A stretch of DNA of 64,000 nt from Candidatus Delongbacteria bacterium (GCA_041675285.1 JBAYTZ010000017.1:1-64000), one strand, 5' to 3'; shown: positions 16,200-25,537, numbered from the stretch's first letter. Numbers and translations: made by a program. Notes: generated by a model not told the origin, from the letters alone.

Positions 16200-18413
16200 T
16201 CACCAGTCGGCGCCCTGGTCGTGACGCTCCACCAGGATCACCTTGGGGATCGCCCGCAGGCGCTTGAGGATCTGCGTCAGGTGGGTCAGATCCTTCACCT
16301 CCAGGATGTACTTCCCAATGGCCAGGTCGTCCTGCTTGCGCATGGTGAACTGGAGGATGTTGACCTCGAGCTTGGAGAGCGTCTCCGTGATGTCGCGGAT
16401 CAGGTGCTTGCGGTCCCGGGCCACCAGCCGCACGCGCGTGTTGAACTGCTGGTCGCGCGGGCTGTCCCAGGCCACTTCCACCATCCGGTCGGGCTGGGCG
16501 AGCATCTGGCTGATGTTGGGACAATTGCGCCGGTGGACTTTCACGCCGCGCCCGGTGACCACGAAGCCCACGATCTCGTCGCCGGGCAGCGGCTGGCAGC
16601 AGCGGGCGAACTGGATCACCAGGTTGCCCATGCCCTGGATGCGCACGGCGTTGTCCGTGCCCCGGCTGCCCCGGCGGAAGATCCGCGTGAGCAGGCCCTC
16701 GGTGACGGGCTTCTCCTGGGGCGCGATGCGCCGGATCAGGTTGGCGATGGGCAGGTCCCCGCTGCCGATGGCCGCCAGCCCCTTCTCACGTGTGGAGTAG
16801 CCCAGGGCCTGGAGCGTAGCGTCCACCTCCGGGCTCTTGAGCGGCACGTTCGCCTTGTCCAGCTCGCGGCGCAGCACCTCCTCGCCCAGCTCCACCGACT
16901 GCGCCCACTGGCTTTCCTTCAGCCAGCGCTTGATCCGGCTGCGCGCCTTGGTGCTGCGCACGATGCGCAGCCAGTCCAGGCTGGCGCTGGGCGTCTTGGA
17001 GGTGATGATCTCCACCGTGCAGCCGCTGGAGAGAGCCTGGTCCAGCGGCACGATGCGCCCGTTCTCCTTGGCGCCGATGCAGGTCAGCCCGACGTTGGTG
17101 TGCACGGCGAAAGCGAAGTCGATGGCCGTGGAGCCGCGCGGCAACTTGTAGAGGTCGCCCTTGGGGCTGAAGACGAAGATCTCGTCCTGGTAGAGGTTGA
17201 TCTTGAAGCCCTCGAGGAACTCCTTCGAGCTCTCCTCCAGGCTGTCCTCCGAAAGCACCTGCTTGATCCAGGCGAAGAACTGGTCCAGCTGCTCGTCGGC
17301 GTTGCCGCCTTCCTTGTAGATCCAGTGCGCGGCCAGTCCGTACTCGGCCACGCGGTGCATCTCCTGGGTGCGGATCTGCACCTCCAGCGTGCGGCCGCGC
17401 GGCCCCACCACCTTGGTGTGCAGGCTCTGGTAGCCGTTGGTCTTGGGCGTGGCGATGTAGTCGCTGAAGCGCTCGTGGATGGGCATGTACTGGTTGTGGA
17501 CCACGCCCAGGGCGAAGTAGCAGTCCTCCACCTTCTCCACGATGATGCGAACGGCGAACAGGTCGAGGATCTCCTCGAAGGTCTTCTGGCGCTTGTGGAT
17601 CTTCGTCCAGATGGAATGGAAGTGCTTGGGGCGCCCGAAAATCCGGAAGTTCTTCAGCCCGTACTCGGCCAGCCGCTGGCGCAGCGGGGCCACGGCCTCC
17701 TCGATCACAGCCTCGCGCTCCTCGCGCTTCAAGTCGATCTTCTCCACCAGTTCGCGGTAGAACTCCGGCTCGAGGATCTTCAGGCAGAGGTCCTCCAGCT
17801 CCCACTTGATGGAACCCATGCCGAAGCGGTGGGCCAGCGGGGCGTAGACCTCCAGTGTCTCACGGGCGATGCGCTCGGCCTTCTCGGGCTTGAGGCCGTC
17901 CAGGGTGCGCATGTTGTGCAGGCGGTCGGCGAACTTGACGAAGATCACGCGGATGTCCCGCGACATGCTGAGCAGCATCTTGCGGTAGTTGACGCTCTGC
18001 TGGTGCTCGAAGGAGCGGAACTTGAGGTCGCCGATCTTGGTGACGCCGTCCACCAGCATGGCCACGTGCTCGCCGAAGCGCTCCGTCAGCGTGCCCACCG
18101 TCACGCCTTTCTCGGCGCAGTCCTCCAGCGTGTCGTGCAGCAGGCCGGCGATCAGCGTGTCCGGGTCCATCTTCAGGTGGGCCAGGATGCGGGCCACCTG
18201 GAGGGGATGGTCGATGTAGGGCACGCCCGTGTTGCGCAGCTGCCCGTCGTGCAGCTCGTAGGCGTACTCGTAGGCGGCGCGCAGCCGGCCCTCGCCCGCC
18301 TCGGGCATGTACTCGTGGAAGACGGCCAGCAGGAGCTCGAATTCGCGATCGAAGTAAGCGCGGTCCAGCGGGCCGTCCACGGGGGTGGCGTCGTGTTGGG
18401 GCAAGCGTGGCAT
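16200..18413 (-). CDS. spoT: Bifunctional (p)ppGpp synthetase/hydrolase, RelA/SpoT family
   Basis: A 737-aa long RSH enzyme that makes and destroys the stringent-response alarmone. The HD hydrolase domain is intact (HDTLED, H93-D94, plus FADRLHNMRTL at 161-171). The synthetase domain has the substrate motif YIATPKTNGYQSLHT at 319-333. A TGS domain follows (about 408-470, IFVFSPKGDLYKLPRGSTAI) and a C-terminal ACT domain (about 660-737). Both active sites look functional, so it is the bifunctional type, not a RelA-only enzyme. The start codon overlaps the dnaB stop by one base (TGATG), giving translational coupling with the helicase. Confidence 0.97.
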   Translation of the reverse strand: MPRLPQHDATPVDGPLDRAYFDREFELLLAVFHEYMPEAGEGRLRAAYEYAYELHDGQLRNTGVPYIDHPLQVARILAHLKMDPDTLIAGLLHDTLEDCAEKGVTVGTLTERFGEHVAMLVDGVTKIGDLKFRSFEHQQSVNYRKMLLSMSRDIRVIFVKFADRLHNMRTLDGLKPEKAERIARETLEVYAPLAHRFGMGSIKWELEDLCLKILEPEFYRELVEKIDLKREEREAVIEEAVAPLRQRLAEYGLKNFRIFGRPKHFHSIWTKIHKRQKTFEEILDLFAVRIIVEKVEDCYFALGVVHNQYMPIHERFSDYIATPKTNGYQSLHTKVVGPRGRTLEVQIRTQEMHRVAEYGLAAHWIYKEGGNADEQLDQFFAWIKQVLSEDSLEESSKEFLEGFKINLYQDEIFVFSPKGDLYKLPRGSTAIDFAFAVHTNVGLTCIGAKENGRIVPLDQALSSGCTVEIITSKTPSASLDWLRIVRSTKARSRIKRWLKESQWAQSVELGEEVLRRELDKANVPLKSPEVDATLQALGYSTREKGLAAIGSGDLPIANLIRRIAPQEKPVTEGLLTRIFRRGSRGTDNAVRIQGMGNLVIQFARCCQPLPGDEIVGFVVTGRGVKVHRRNCPNISQMLAQPDRMVEVAWDSPRDQQFNTRVRLVARDRKHLIRDITETLSKLEVNILQFTMRKQDDLAIGKYILEVKDLTHLTQILKRLRAIPKVILVERHDQGADW

Positions 18414-19864
18414 CAGGACTCGCCCCCCTCGCCGCCGCGGCGCCGGCGCGCGGGCACGTGGAACTCCACCTCGGCCCGGCCGCCCTCCGCCGCGCCCTGG
18501 CTCAGGTCGAGTTCGCTGAAGAGGCCGATGTCCTTGTTGAAATGCAGCGAGACCGCGCCGGTGGGGCCGTTGCGGTGCTTGCCGATGATCACCTCCGCCC
18601 GCCCGGCGGTGGGGTTGCCCTGGGAATCCGTCTGCTCGTACATCTCGGGCCGGTAGACGAAGAGCACCAGGTCGGCGTCCTGCTCGATGGCGCCCGAGTC
18701 GCGCAGATCGGAGAGCATGGGGCGCTTGTCGCCGCCGCGCTGCTCCACCTGGCGGCTGAGCTGGGAGAGCGCCATGATGGGCACGTTCAATTCCTTGGCC
18801 AGCGCCTTGAGTGATTTGGAGATCTGCGCGATGCCCAGCTGATGGCTCTCCGCCCGGGGGGGCAGGTTCATCAACTGGAGGTAGTCGACCACGATGAACT
18901 TGACGCCGTGCAGGCTGACGGCGCGCCGGGCCTTGGAGCGCAGTTCGGCCACGCCGATGCCGGGCGTTTCATCGATGAAGATGGGCATGTCCCCCAGCTC
19001 CTGCACGGCCCGGCCGATGCGCTTGTGGGTGTCTGCCGACGTTCCCCAGCGCTTGGTGCGAATGGTGCGGCTGTCAACGCCCGCCACGGTTGACAGCAAG
19101 CGATACGCCAGCTGCTCGGAACTCATTTCCAGGCTGAACATCAGGACCGGCGTGCCGACGCGGGCGGCCTTGAGCAGGAAGTTCAGCGCCAGGGCCGTCT
19201 TGCCCATGGAGGGCCGCGCCGCCAGGATGATCATGTCCGTGCGCTGCCAGCCGCTGGTGATGTGGTTGAGCACGTGATAGCCCGTGTCCACACCCAGCAG
19301 GCCTTGGCCCTCATCCATTTTTTCGAGCAATTCGATGGTACGACCCATCAGCTGGCGCATGCCGACGAAATCCTGGGACGCGATGCCCTGGTGCAGCTGG
19401 AAGAAGTCGCTCTCGGCCATGTTGAGCAGGTCGGTGGGGTCGGAACCCGGCGAGCAGGCCTCCTGCATCAGCCGGTCGGTAGTGCGGATGATCTGCCGCA
19501 GGAGGGCCTTCTCGCGCACGATGCCGGCGTGATACTCGGCGTTGGCCGCCGATTCCACCACCAGCGCCAGTTGCTGCAGATAGTCCAGCCCGCCCGCCTC
19601 GGCCAGGCAGTCGCCCTTGGACTTGCCGCGCTGGCTCATGCGGTTCAGCTCGCGCTCCACGGACAGGATGTCGCAGGGCGAGCCCGTGTCCGCCAGGCCG
19701 AGCATGGCCTCGTAGATCAGCCGGTGGGCGAGTTGGTGGAAGTCGTCCGGGCCGCGCAGCACCTGCACCACGCGGTCCAGCGCCGCCGGTCCGATGAGGA
19801 TGGCGGAGAGGACGGATTTTTCGGCTTCTTCGCTGTGGGGCAGGACGCCCGGAACGCGCTCCAT
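18413..19864 (-). CDS. dnaB: Replicative DNA helicase DnaB
   Basis: A 483-aa hexameric 5'-3' helicase that opens the replication fork. The N-terminal all-helical primase-binding domain covers about 1-105 (PHSEEAEKSVLSAILI). The RecA-like motor has Walker A ARPSMGKT (216-223), Walker B FIVVDYLQLM near 325-334 and arginine-finger region motifs (LRDSGAIEQDADLVLFVYRPE). The Arg/Gly-rich C-terminal tail is normal. The start ATG has AAGGAG seven bases upstream. It is the first gene of a dnaB-spoT pair whose coding regions share one base. No intein is present. Confidence 0.97.
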   Translation of the reverse strand: MERVPGVLPHSEEAEKSVLSAILIGPAALDRVVQVLRGPDDFHQLAHRLIYEAMLGLADTGSPCDILSVERELNRMSQRGKSKGDCLAEAGGLDYLQQLALVVESAANAEYHAGIVREKALLRQIIRTTDRLMQEACSPGSDPTDLLNMAESDFFQLHQGIASQDFVGMRQLMGRTIELLEKMDEGQGLLGVDTGYHVLNHITSGWQRTDMIILAARPSMGKTALALNFLLKAARVGTPVLMFSLEMSSEQLAYRLLSTVAGVDSRTIRTKRWGTSADTHKRIGRAVQELGDMPIFIDETPGIGVAELRSKARRAVSLHGVKFIVVDYLQLMNLPPRAESHQLGIAQISKSLKALAKELNVPIMALSQLSRQVEQRGGDKRPMLSDLRDSGAIEQDADLVLFVYRPEMYEQTDSQGNPTAGRAEVIIGKHRNGPTGAVSLHFNKDIGLFSELDLSQGAAEGGRAEVEFHVPARRRRGGEGGES

Positions 19865-19987
19865 CGGGATCTCCTTGTGGTCCGCCGCCTTCCGGGAACT
19901 CCATCGGCCGCCGGGTCGCCAAGATAGCGCCTGCCTCGCGTTCGGTGCGCGGCCCGCGCGGTTCGTTCGGCTCGAGGGACGGATTCA

Positions 19988-20014
19988 ACACAGAGGCACG
20001 GAGACACAGAGGAT
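19988..20014. repeat. CACAGAGG simple repeat
   Basis: aacacagaggcacggagaca followed by cagagg is the inverse orientation of the CTCTGTG phrases at 538-557 and 16160-16179. It sits in the divergent gap between dnaB and the membrane-protein gene. Function unknown. Confidence 0.6.
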
Positions 20015-20077
20015 TGAAGGGGCATTTTGGTGGATTCTTGAATACCTTGCGCTCCCACTCTTAGCACGGAGCGCGTC

Positions 20078-21052
20078 ATGCAGGTTGAACCTGAGTCTTC
20101 GTCGTCCACCCCGGCAGAGCCGGAATTCTTCGAGTCCCCCGCCAATCTGTCCAGCACCACGTCCGAACTCCCGCCACCACCCGGTCGCGGCCTGCTGTTT
20201 CTGCTGGGCAGCTGGCTGCTGGCCGTTGCACTGGTCATGCTCTCTATTGGAGCGCTGTTCTTCGTGGCGCCTCTCCCGCCGACTCCCGACTCCCAGGCCA
20301 TGCCCTCCAGGGGTCTCGCGGTCCTGGCCTTCTTCCTGATGGCGGCGCCCCTGCTGATCCTGGGCGGGGGTCTGTTTTTCGCCCGGCGCTGGGCGCGCAA
20401 TCTGGCCGAGGCTCATGCCTGGATGCTGCTGGTCATCGGCGTGTCGACCAGTAGCACGCTCCTTCTTCTGGCGCCTCCCAACCTCGACGCAGGCATACTC
20501 CGCATCAGCGCTGCCATGACCGGCGTCCTATTGCTGGTCCTGCCCGCCCTGTTTCTCCTGGCCATCCGGCGTCCCAGACTGAAGGCCACCGTGGAAATGC
20601 TGGATCCCCACCCCTCGTGGACCGACATGCCCATGACCGTGCTGTTGGTGGGCCTGCCGTTGGTCCTCAGTGCCAGCGGGGTGCTCTTCATCTTCAGCCA
20701 ACACCCGCTGCTGCTCAAGGGCGCGGCCTCCTTCCGTTTGCTGGGAATCTGGGAAGGCGTCGGACTCTGGCGCGTCTATCAATGCCTGACCGGGGTTCTG
20801 GGCCTGATCCTGGGCCTGGGTTTGCTCCGCCGCCGGCGCGCCGCCTGGCTGGGGGCCATCGTCTACATGCTCTTCACATTGGTGGCAAGCCCCTTCCAAT
20901 TCCACCTGCCGACTATCACCGACGGCCCGGATGGCGCTCTTGCCCTACCCGGTGAATCCTTCAATTGGCTGGCCGCAATCCGGCCCGGCTTGGCTTTGAT
21001 CCTGCTCGGTTGGAGTCGTGCCTGGTTTCGGAACGATGCTCCCCAAGAATAG
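20078..21052 (+). CDS. Polytopic membrane protein, unknown function
   Basis: A 324-aa protein I do not recognise. A Ser/Pro/Glu-rich cytoplasm-like N-terminus (1-36) is followed by about eight hydrophobic segments, for example LLFLLGSWLLAVALVMLSIG, LAVLAFFLMAAPLLILGGGL, AWMLLVIGVSTSSTLLLLA, TGVLLLVLPALFLLAI, MTVLLVGLPLVLSASGVLFI, CLTGVLGLILGLGLL, AAWLGAIVYMLFTLVA and a C-terminal LALILLGW. No transporter motif or catalytic residues stand out. The start ATG 20078 has CGGAG upstream. It is transcribed divergently from dnaB and convergently with the next gene, with a hairpin after the stop. Real gene likely; role unknown. Confidence 0.75.
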   Translation: MQVEPESSSSTPAEPEFFESPANLSSTTSELPPPPGRGLLFLLGSWLLAVALVMLSIGALFFVAPLPPTPDSQAMPSRGLAVLAFFLMAAPLLILGGGLFFARRWARNLAEAHAWMLLVIGVSTSSTLLLLAPPNLDAGILRISAAMTGVLLLVLPALFLLAIRRPRLKATVEMLDPHPSWTDMPMTVLLVGLPLVLSASGVLFIFSQHPLLLKGAASFRLLGIWEGVGLWRVYQCLTGVLGLILGLGLLRRRRAAWLGAIVYMLFTLVASPFQFHLPTITDGPDGALALPGESFNWLAAIRPGLALILLGWSRAWFRNDAPQE

Positions 21053-21053
21053 A

Positions 21054-21081
21054 CAAGGCCCGGCGCTGGGGCCGGGCCTTG
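21054..21081. terminator. Hairpin between convergent genes
   Basis: A 10-bp stem caaggcccgg/ccgggccttg (21054-21063, 21072-21081) with an 8-base loop lies between two convergent stops. There is no clear U tract on either strand, so termination strength is uncertain. Confidence 0.6.
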
Positions 21082-21120
21082 CGGGGAGGAGGATCCGTCG
21101 TCCCGGGGGGGATGACCAGA

Positions 21121-22593
21121 CTATTTGAGCAGCAGGAGTTTCTGGCTTTGGACGCCGCCGGCGCTCTGCAGGACGGCGATGTAGACCCCGCTGGGCAGGC
21201 CGCCGGCCTGGAACTGGATGCTGCGCGTGCCGGCCGCCAGCATGCCGTCGAACAGGGTCGCCACTTCGCGGCCGCCCATGTCGTAGACCTTCAGGCTGGC
21301 CGGACCGGTCTCGGCCAGGGTGACGCTCAGGTTGGTCACGGGGTTGAAGGGGTTGGGCTGGGCCGGCGCCAGGGCGAAGGCCTCCGTCCGGCCGTCGTGG
21401 CCGACGACGATGGGCGCGCACTCCAGGGCCAGGGCCGTGTCATAGGACTCGCAGAGCACGGGCAGCTCGGAGACCAGCAGCTGGGCCACCAGGAACTGGG
21501 CGGTGGTGGAGCCGCAGTTGGTGGGCAGCAGGATCAGGCCCACCACGCCGTCGCAGGACGGCTCGTAGCCCACCGCGGGATCATCCAGCCCCACGGTCAT
21601 GGCGGCCGTGGCCAGGATCTGGTTGACGCGGTCCGGGCTGTAGGCACCCAGGCTGTTGGGCGCGCTGCTGTCGTCGATCAGGCTCCAGATGGCCAGCTGC
21701 ACGTCGCCGTAGGTGTAGGTGCCGTGCACGCCGGAGGACTGGCCCACGAAGCCCTGGTTGAGGATCCAGTTGATCACGTCCAGGTTCTCCCAGCGCGTGT
21801 CGTCCAGGCCGTCGGGATAGTTGTAGGACGAGATCATGTCGGTGCAGTACCAGGTGTTCTGGTTGATGGTGTGGTCCGTGTCGATGCACCAGCTGGGAAT
21901 GTCCAGTTCCGCCGTGCCGTTGCCGTCCAGGTCGATCTCGGTGGAGGGAAAGTAGGCCGGGCCGCCGGCGACGGGGAAGTGCACGCGGATTTTCGTGCTG
22001 CCCAGCTCGTTGACCGCGGCCAGGCCGGCCTCGAAGCTGTCGTGATCGAAACCCGTGACGTGCTTGCCCGTGGAGGCCGGAATCTCCGCGTACCCCAGGC
22101 TGGCCTCGATGCTGGACAGGGCGGCTTCCGTCAATTGGGCGCTGGCCTCGTAGCCGATGACCGGGGACTGGGGATCGCCCGCGCTCTGGTGGACCCACGC
22201 GAACTGGCGCGGAGACGTGTTGCCCGCGCCGGCGCCGTCCACCAGCAGGTCGTCCGCCCAACCCTGGCCGAAGACCTTGAACCAGGCCTGGGCCGCGTCC
22301 GCCACGGGCAGCCGGTCGTCGCCCGACTCGTCCAGCACCAGGATGGACAGCAACTGGGCGTCGCAGTCGTAGCGCAGGAAGCTGTGCGCCAGCACGGCGT
22401 AGCCGGGCCAGTTGCTATCGGGAACGCCTGCCAGATAGAGCGGGGCGAACAAGTCCTCGACCTGATTCCAGTCGGCGGGGTCGCCGTCCACGCTCACGGC
22501 GGCGCCGTAGTTCGGCTCCTGGGCCTGGGCGGCGTTCGGGGCGAGAGTGACCAGAACCAACGCGGCAACACCAACGAATTTCATGCGGAACAT
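21121..22593 (-). CDS. Secreted CTD protein with thioester-like domain, paralogue 1
   Basis: A 490-aa exported protein. The signal peptide ends near AQAQ (24-25). Residues 26-180 are a beta-rich module with VDGDPADW and LRYDCDAQLLSILVLD, shared with three neighbours and perhaps CBM9/DOMON-like. Residues 215-345 hold IPSWCIDTDH (C236) and YGDVQLAIWSLID (Q299) with NWILNQGF between, the Cys...Gln layout of thioester (TQXA/TIE) adhesin domains. Residues 405-490 are the PNPFNP-type sorting domain ending LLLLK, typical of type IX secretion cargo. ATG 22593 has GGAG upstream; longer frames lack support. A sigma-54 type promoter lies at 22658-22673. The thioester reading is inference. Confidence 0.8.
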   Translation of the reverse strand: MFRMKFVGVAALVLVTLAPNAAQAQEPNYGAAVSVDGDPADWNQVEDLFAPLYLAGVPDSNWPGYAVLAHSFLRYDCDAQLLSILVLDESGDDRLPVADAAQAWFKVFGQGWADDLLVDGAGAGNTSPRQFAWVHQSAGDPQSPVIGYEASAQLTEAALSSIEASLGYAEIPASTGKHVTGFDHDSFEAGLAAVNELGSTKIRVHFPVAGGPAYFPSTEIDLDGNGTAELDIPSWCIDTDHTINQNTWYCTDMISSYNYPDGLDDTRWENLDVINWILNQGFVGQSSGVHGTYTYGDVQLAIWSLIDDSSAPNSLGAYSPDRVNQILATAAMTVGLDDPAVGYEPSCDGVVGLILLPTNCGSTTAQFLVAQLLVSELPVLCESYDTALALECAPIVVGHDGRTEAFALAPAQPNPFNPVTNLSVTLAETGPASLKVYDMGGREVATLFDGMLAAGTRSIQFQAGGLPSGVYIAVLQSAGGVQSQKLLLLK

Positions 22594-22657
22594 AGCGTTC
22601 TCCAGCTTTGATTTATGATTTTCCGGTCTTGTCAGGGCATTTCGTTTTGTCCTGTTC

Positions 22658-22673
22658 GGCAACTCGCGTGCCA
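22658..22673 (-). promoter_or_regulatory. Sigma-54 type promoter
   Basis: Minus strand TGGCACGCGAGTTGCC has -24 GG and -12 GC separated by exactly 10 bases and matches TGGCACG-N4-TTGC. The ATG of the downstream gene is about 65 bp away. Equivalent sites precede the three paralogues. Confidence 0.8.
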
Positions 22674-22866
22674 GCTTTGGTCGTGCTCCATTCTTGGATG
22701 GGTATTCCCTGTGATCTTGTTGCCATTCATATAGTTCCACTTCCAGTCCTCTACCGCTTGCCGGACCCTCGATGGAGCGCCCGCTGGGGGAATCCAACCA
22801 GCCCCTGGTGGATCTGCCCCAGCCTGCGGGAGCCGCCGCGCCTCCCCGGGCCCAGCCGGGCGCACA

Positions 22867-22900
22867 AGAAAATCCCCCGCCGGCCGAGCCGACGGGGGAT
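22867..22900 (-). terminator. Rho-independent terminator
   Basis: Stem atcccccg/cgggggat (22872-22879, 22893-22900) is followed on the minus strand by TTTTC. It lies 45 bp after the stop of paralogue 2 (22945). Confidence 0.8.
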
Positions 22901-22944
22901 GGATGGGGTGCATGACTCCGTCTTGGGGGACGGACTCGTCCAGG

Positions 22945-24426
22945 CTATTTGATCAGCAAGAGCTTCTGGCTGGCCAATCCGCCGGCGCTCTCGAGCACGG
23001 CCACGTAGACGCCGCTGGGCAGGTTCTCCGCCCGGAAGCGCACGCGCTGCTCGCCGGCCGCCATCAGGCCGTCGAACAGGGTGGCGACCTCACGCCCGGC
23101 CACGTCGAAGACGCGCAGGCTGGCCGGTCCCGTCTCGGGCAGCACGACGGTGAGCACCGTCTCAGGGTTGAAGGGGTTGGGCTGGGCCGGCGCCAGGGAG
23201 AAGGCGTTCGGCTGGTCCACCTCGCCCACCGTGATGCCGTCGCAGAGGATCAGCAGGGGCAGGTCGTAGGAGGTGCAGATGTTCGGGTACTCGGAGACCA
23301 GCATCTGGCCCACCAGGAACTGGCCAAAGGAGCTGCCGCAATCCGTGGGCACCAGGATCAGGCCCACCACGCCGTCGCAGGGCGGCTCGTAGGTGACCGC
23401 GACGTCGTCCAGGCCCACGGCCACGGCGGCCAGGGCCAGGATCTGGTCGACGCGGTTGGCGTCGTAGGATCCCAGGTGGTTGGGCGCGCTGGCGTTGTCG
23501 ATGACGCTCCAGATGGCCAGCTGCACGTCGCCGTAGGTGTAGGTGCCGAAGCCGCCGGAGGACTGGCCCACGAAAGCCTGGTTGAGGATCCAGTTGACCA
23601 CGTCCAGGTTCTCCCAACGCGTGTCGTCCAGGCCGTTGGGATAATTGTAGGACGAGACCAGCTCGGTGCAGTACCAGGTGTTCTGGTTGATGGTGTGGTC
23701 CGTGTCGATGCACCAGCTGGGGATGTTGAGCTCCGCCGTGCCGTCGCCGTCCAGATCGATCTCCGTGCTGGGGAAATAGGCCGGGCCGCCGTTGAAGGGG
23801 TACTGCACGCGGATCCGCGTGCTGCCGGTCTGGTTCAGGGCTTCCAGTTCGGCGTTGAAGGTGCCGCCGTCGAAGCCGGAGACGTGCTTGCCCGTGGAGG
23901 CCAGCGCGCCGTCGTACCCCAGCTGCGCCTCGATGCTGGCGTAGGCGTTGGCCGGCAGTTCGGCATACGCCTCGTAGCCGATGACCGGAGAGAGGGGATC
24001 GCCCGTGGTCTGGTGGACCCAGGCGAAGCCGCGGGGCGAGGTGTTGCCGGCGCCGGTGCCATCGATCAGCAAATCGTCGCCCCAGCCCTGGCCGTAGACC
24101 TTGACCCAGGCGCGGGCCGCGTCCGCCACGGGCAGGGCGGCGTCGGCCGCCTCGTCCAGCACCAGGATGGAGAGCCGGTCCTGGTTGCAATCATAGCGCA
24201 GGTAGCAGCGCGCGAGCACGGCGTAGCCGGGCCAGGCGGGGTCCACCACGCCGCTATTGCTGAGCTCGGAAAAGAAATCCGCGCCCAAGTTCCAATCGGC
24301 GGGGTCGCCGTCCACGGTGATGCCGCCGCCATAGGTCGGTTCCTGGGCGGAGGTGGGAGAGGTCTGCACCGCCAGCATCCAGAGCATGGGCAGGCTGATG
24401 CGCACGAGAAGTCGCTGCAAGGACAT
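22945..24426 (-). CDS. Secreted CTD protein with thioester-like domain, paralogue 2
   Basis: A 493-aa paralogue of the downstream gene with the same plan: signal peptide (MSLQRLLVRISLPMLWMLAV, cleavage near TSA-Q), the VDGDPADW/LRYDC module, a thioester-like domain with C239 in IPSWCIDTDH and Q302 in YGDVQLAIWSVID, and a C-terminal sorting domain with PAQPNPFNPETVL and the end KLLLIK. The C-x-D...Q layout is conserved between the copies while the surrounding loops differ, which argues for selection. ATG 24426 has AAGGA upstream. A sigma-54 type promoter lies at 24490-24504. Surface localisation is inferred from the C-terminal domain. Confidence 0.8.
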   Translation of the reverse strand: MSLQRLLVRISLPMLWMLAVQTSPTSAQEPTYGGGITVDGDPADWNLGADFFSELSNSGVVDPAWPGYAVLARCYLRYDCNQDRLSILVLDEAADAALPVADAARAWVKVYGQGWGDDLLIDGTGAGNTSPRGFAWVHQTTGDPLSPVIGYEAYAELPANAYASIEAQLGYDGALASTGKHVSGFDGGTFNAELEALNQTGSTRIRVQYPFNGGPAYFPSTEIDLDGDGTAELNIPSWCIDTDHTINQNTWYCTELVSSYNYPNGLDDTRWENLDVVNWILNQAFVGQSSGGFGTYTYGDVQLAIWSVIDNASAPNHLGSYDANRVDQILALAAVAVGLDDVAVTYEPPCDGVVGLILVPTDCGSSFGQFLVGQMLVSEYPNICTSYDLPLLILCDGITVGEVDQPNAFSLAPAQPNPFNPETVLTVVLPETGPASLRVFDVAGREVATLFDGLMAAGEQRVRFRAENLPSGVYVAVLESAGGLASQKLLLIK

Positions 24427-24489
24427 GGGGGTATCCTTCTTTCGATTTGGATGAATGGTTTCTTCAGGTTTCAGGGCGCAGACGGCTTC

Positions 24490-24504
24490 GCAAACCCAGT
24501 GCCA
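24490..24504 (-). promoter_or_regulatory. Sigma-54 type promoter
   Basis: Minus strand TGGCACTGGGTTTGC, with GG-N10-GC spacing and an upstream T (TTGGCAC). It is an almost perfect match to the -24/-12 consensus, 64 bp before the start codon of paralogue 2. Confidence 0.85.
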
Positions 24505-24611
24505 AGGTTGACTCAAACCCGTAAGTCGTTGATTTTCTTAGGGACTCATAACTCTCCCCAGTCAGCTTTGTCGAAACAGTACAAGACAACTGTTCGAAAT
24601 CGGGCTGTGCA

Positions 24612-24644
24612 GAATAAAAGAGGCGGGCCAAGCCCGCCTCTTTT
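24612..24644. terminator. Strong terminator hairpin
   Basis: A 13-bp perfect stem aaaagaggcgggc/gcccgcctctttt (24616-24628, 24632-24644) with a three-base loop and flanking A/T runs. It ends the gene at 24665 on the minus strand. Confidence 0.9.
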
Positions 24645-24664
24645 GCAACCGGATAGGGTGGCGC

Positions 24665-25537
24665 TTACTTGAGCAGCAGCAGCTTCTGGCTTTGCAGGCC
24701 CGCCGCGCTCTGCAGGACGGCGACGTAGACGCCGCTGGGCAGGGCCCCGGCCTGGAACGGGACGCTGCGCGTGCCGGCGGCCAGGATCCCATCGAAGAGG
24801 CTCGCCACTTCATGGCCCGCCAGATCGTAGACCTTCAGGCTGGCCAGTCCCGTCTGCGCCAGCTCCACCGTCAGGGTGGTGGCCGGGTTGAAGGGATTGG
24901 GCTGGGCCGGGCTCAGGCGGAAGGCCGCGGGCTGCGCGTCCGCGTCCACGGTGGGCGCGCAGCGGAGGCCCAGGGAGATGGCGTTGCCCTGGCTGTACTT
25001 GCCCGTGGAAGAGGTGGCGCCGGCCACGTTCAAATGGGCCTCGAAGTCGGCGTAGTCGCCCTCGTCCAGCTGGGCCACGGCCTCGTAGCCGATGACCAGG
25101 GAATTGGGATCGCTGGGCATGGTGCGAACCCACTCGAAGTCGCGCGGCAAGGTGCCGCCGTCGCCGTTGCCGTCGATCAGCAGGTTGCCCGCCAGCCCGA
25201 TGCCGTAGAGCTTGAGCCAGGCCTCGGAGGCGGAGACGTCCACCAGTTCGCCGTCGTTCTCCACGTCCAGCACCAGCGCGTAGAGCAGCTTGGCGTCGCA
25301 GTCATAGCGCAGGTAGAGGGTCGAGAGCACGGCGTAGCCGCCCCAGTTCATGTCGTAGCGGCCGGCGTTGTACATCTCGGAGAAGAAGTCCGTGGCCAGG
25401 TTCCACTCGCCGGGCTGACCGTCCACCACGATGCCGCTGCCGTAGGCCGGCTCCAGCGCGTGGGCCGGGGTGGTCAACGGCGCCAGCAGACAAAGCAGCG
25501 GCAGGCTGACCTGGAGGATGCGTCGATTGAAGGACAT
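24665..25537 (-). CDS. Secreted CTD protein, short paralogue 3
   Basis: A 290-aa paralogue of the two preceding proteins. It keeps the signal peptide (MSFNRRILQVSLPLLCLLAP), the module with VVDGQPGEW and LRYDCDAKLLYALVLD, and the STGKYSQGNAI strand. The thioester-like insert is absent, and it goes straight to the PNPFNP sorting domain (AQPNPFNPATTLTVELAQTG to KLLLLK). ATG 25537 is preceded by a GGGGA ribosome site and, further up, a sigma-54 type promoter at 25598-25612. The leader region is itself homologous to that of paralogue 2, so the duplication included the promoter. Molecular role unknown; probable surface or secreted protein. Confidence 0.8.
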   Translation of the reverse strand: MSFNRRILQVSLPLLCLLAPLTTPAHALEPAYGSGIVVDGQPGEWNLATDFFSEMYNAGRYDMNWGGYAVLSTLYLRYDCDAKLLYALVLDVENDGELVDVSASEAWLKLYGIGLAGNLLIDGNGDGGTLPRDFEWVRTMPSDPNSLVIGYEAVAQLDEGDYADFEAHLNVAGATSSTGKYSQGNAISLGLRCAPTVDADAQPAAFRLSPAQPNPFNPATTLTVELAQTGLASLKVYDLAGHEVASLFDGILAAGTRSVPFQAGALPSGVYVAVLQSAAGLQSQKLLLLK

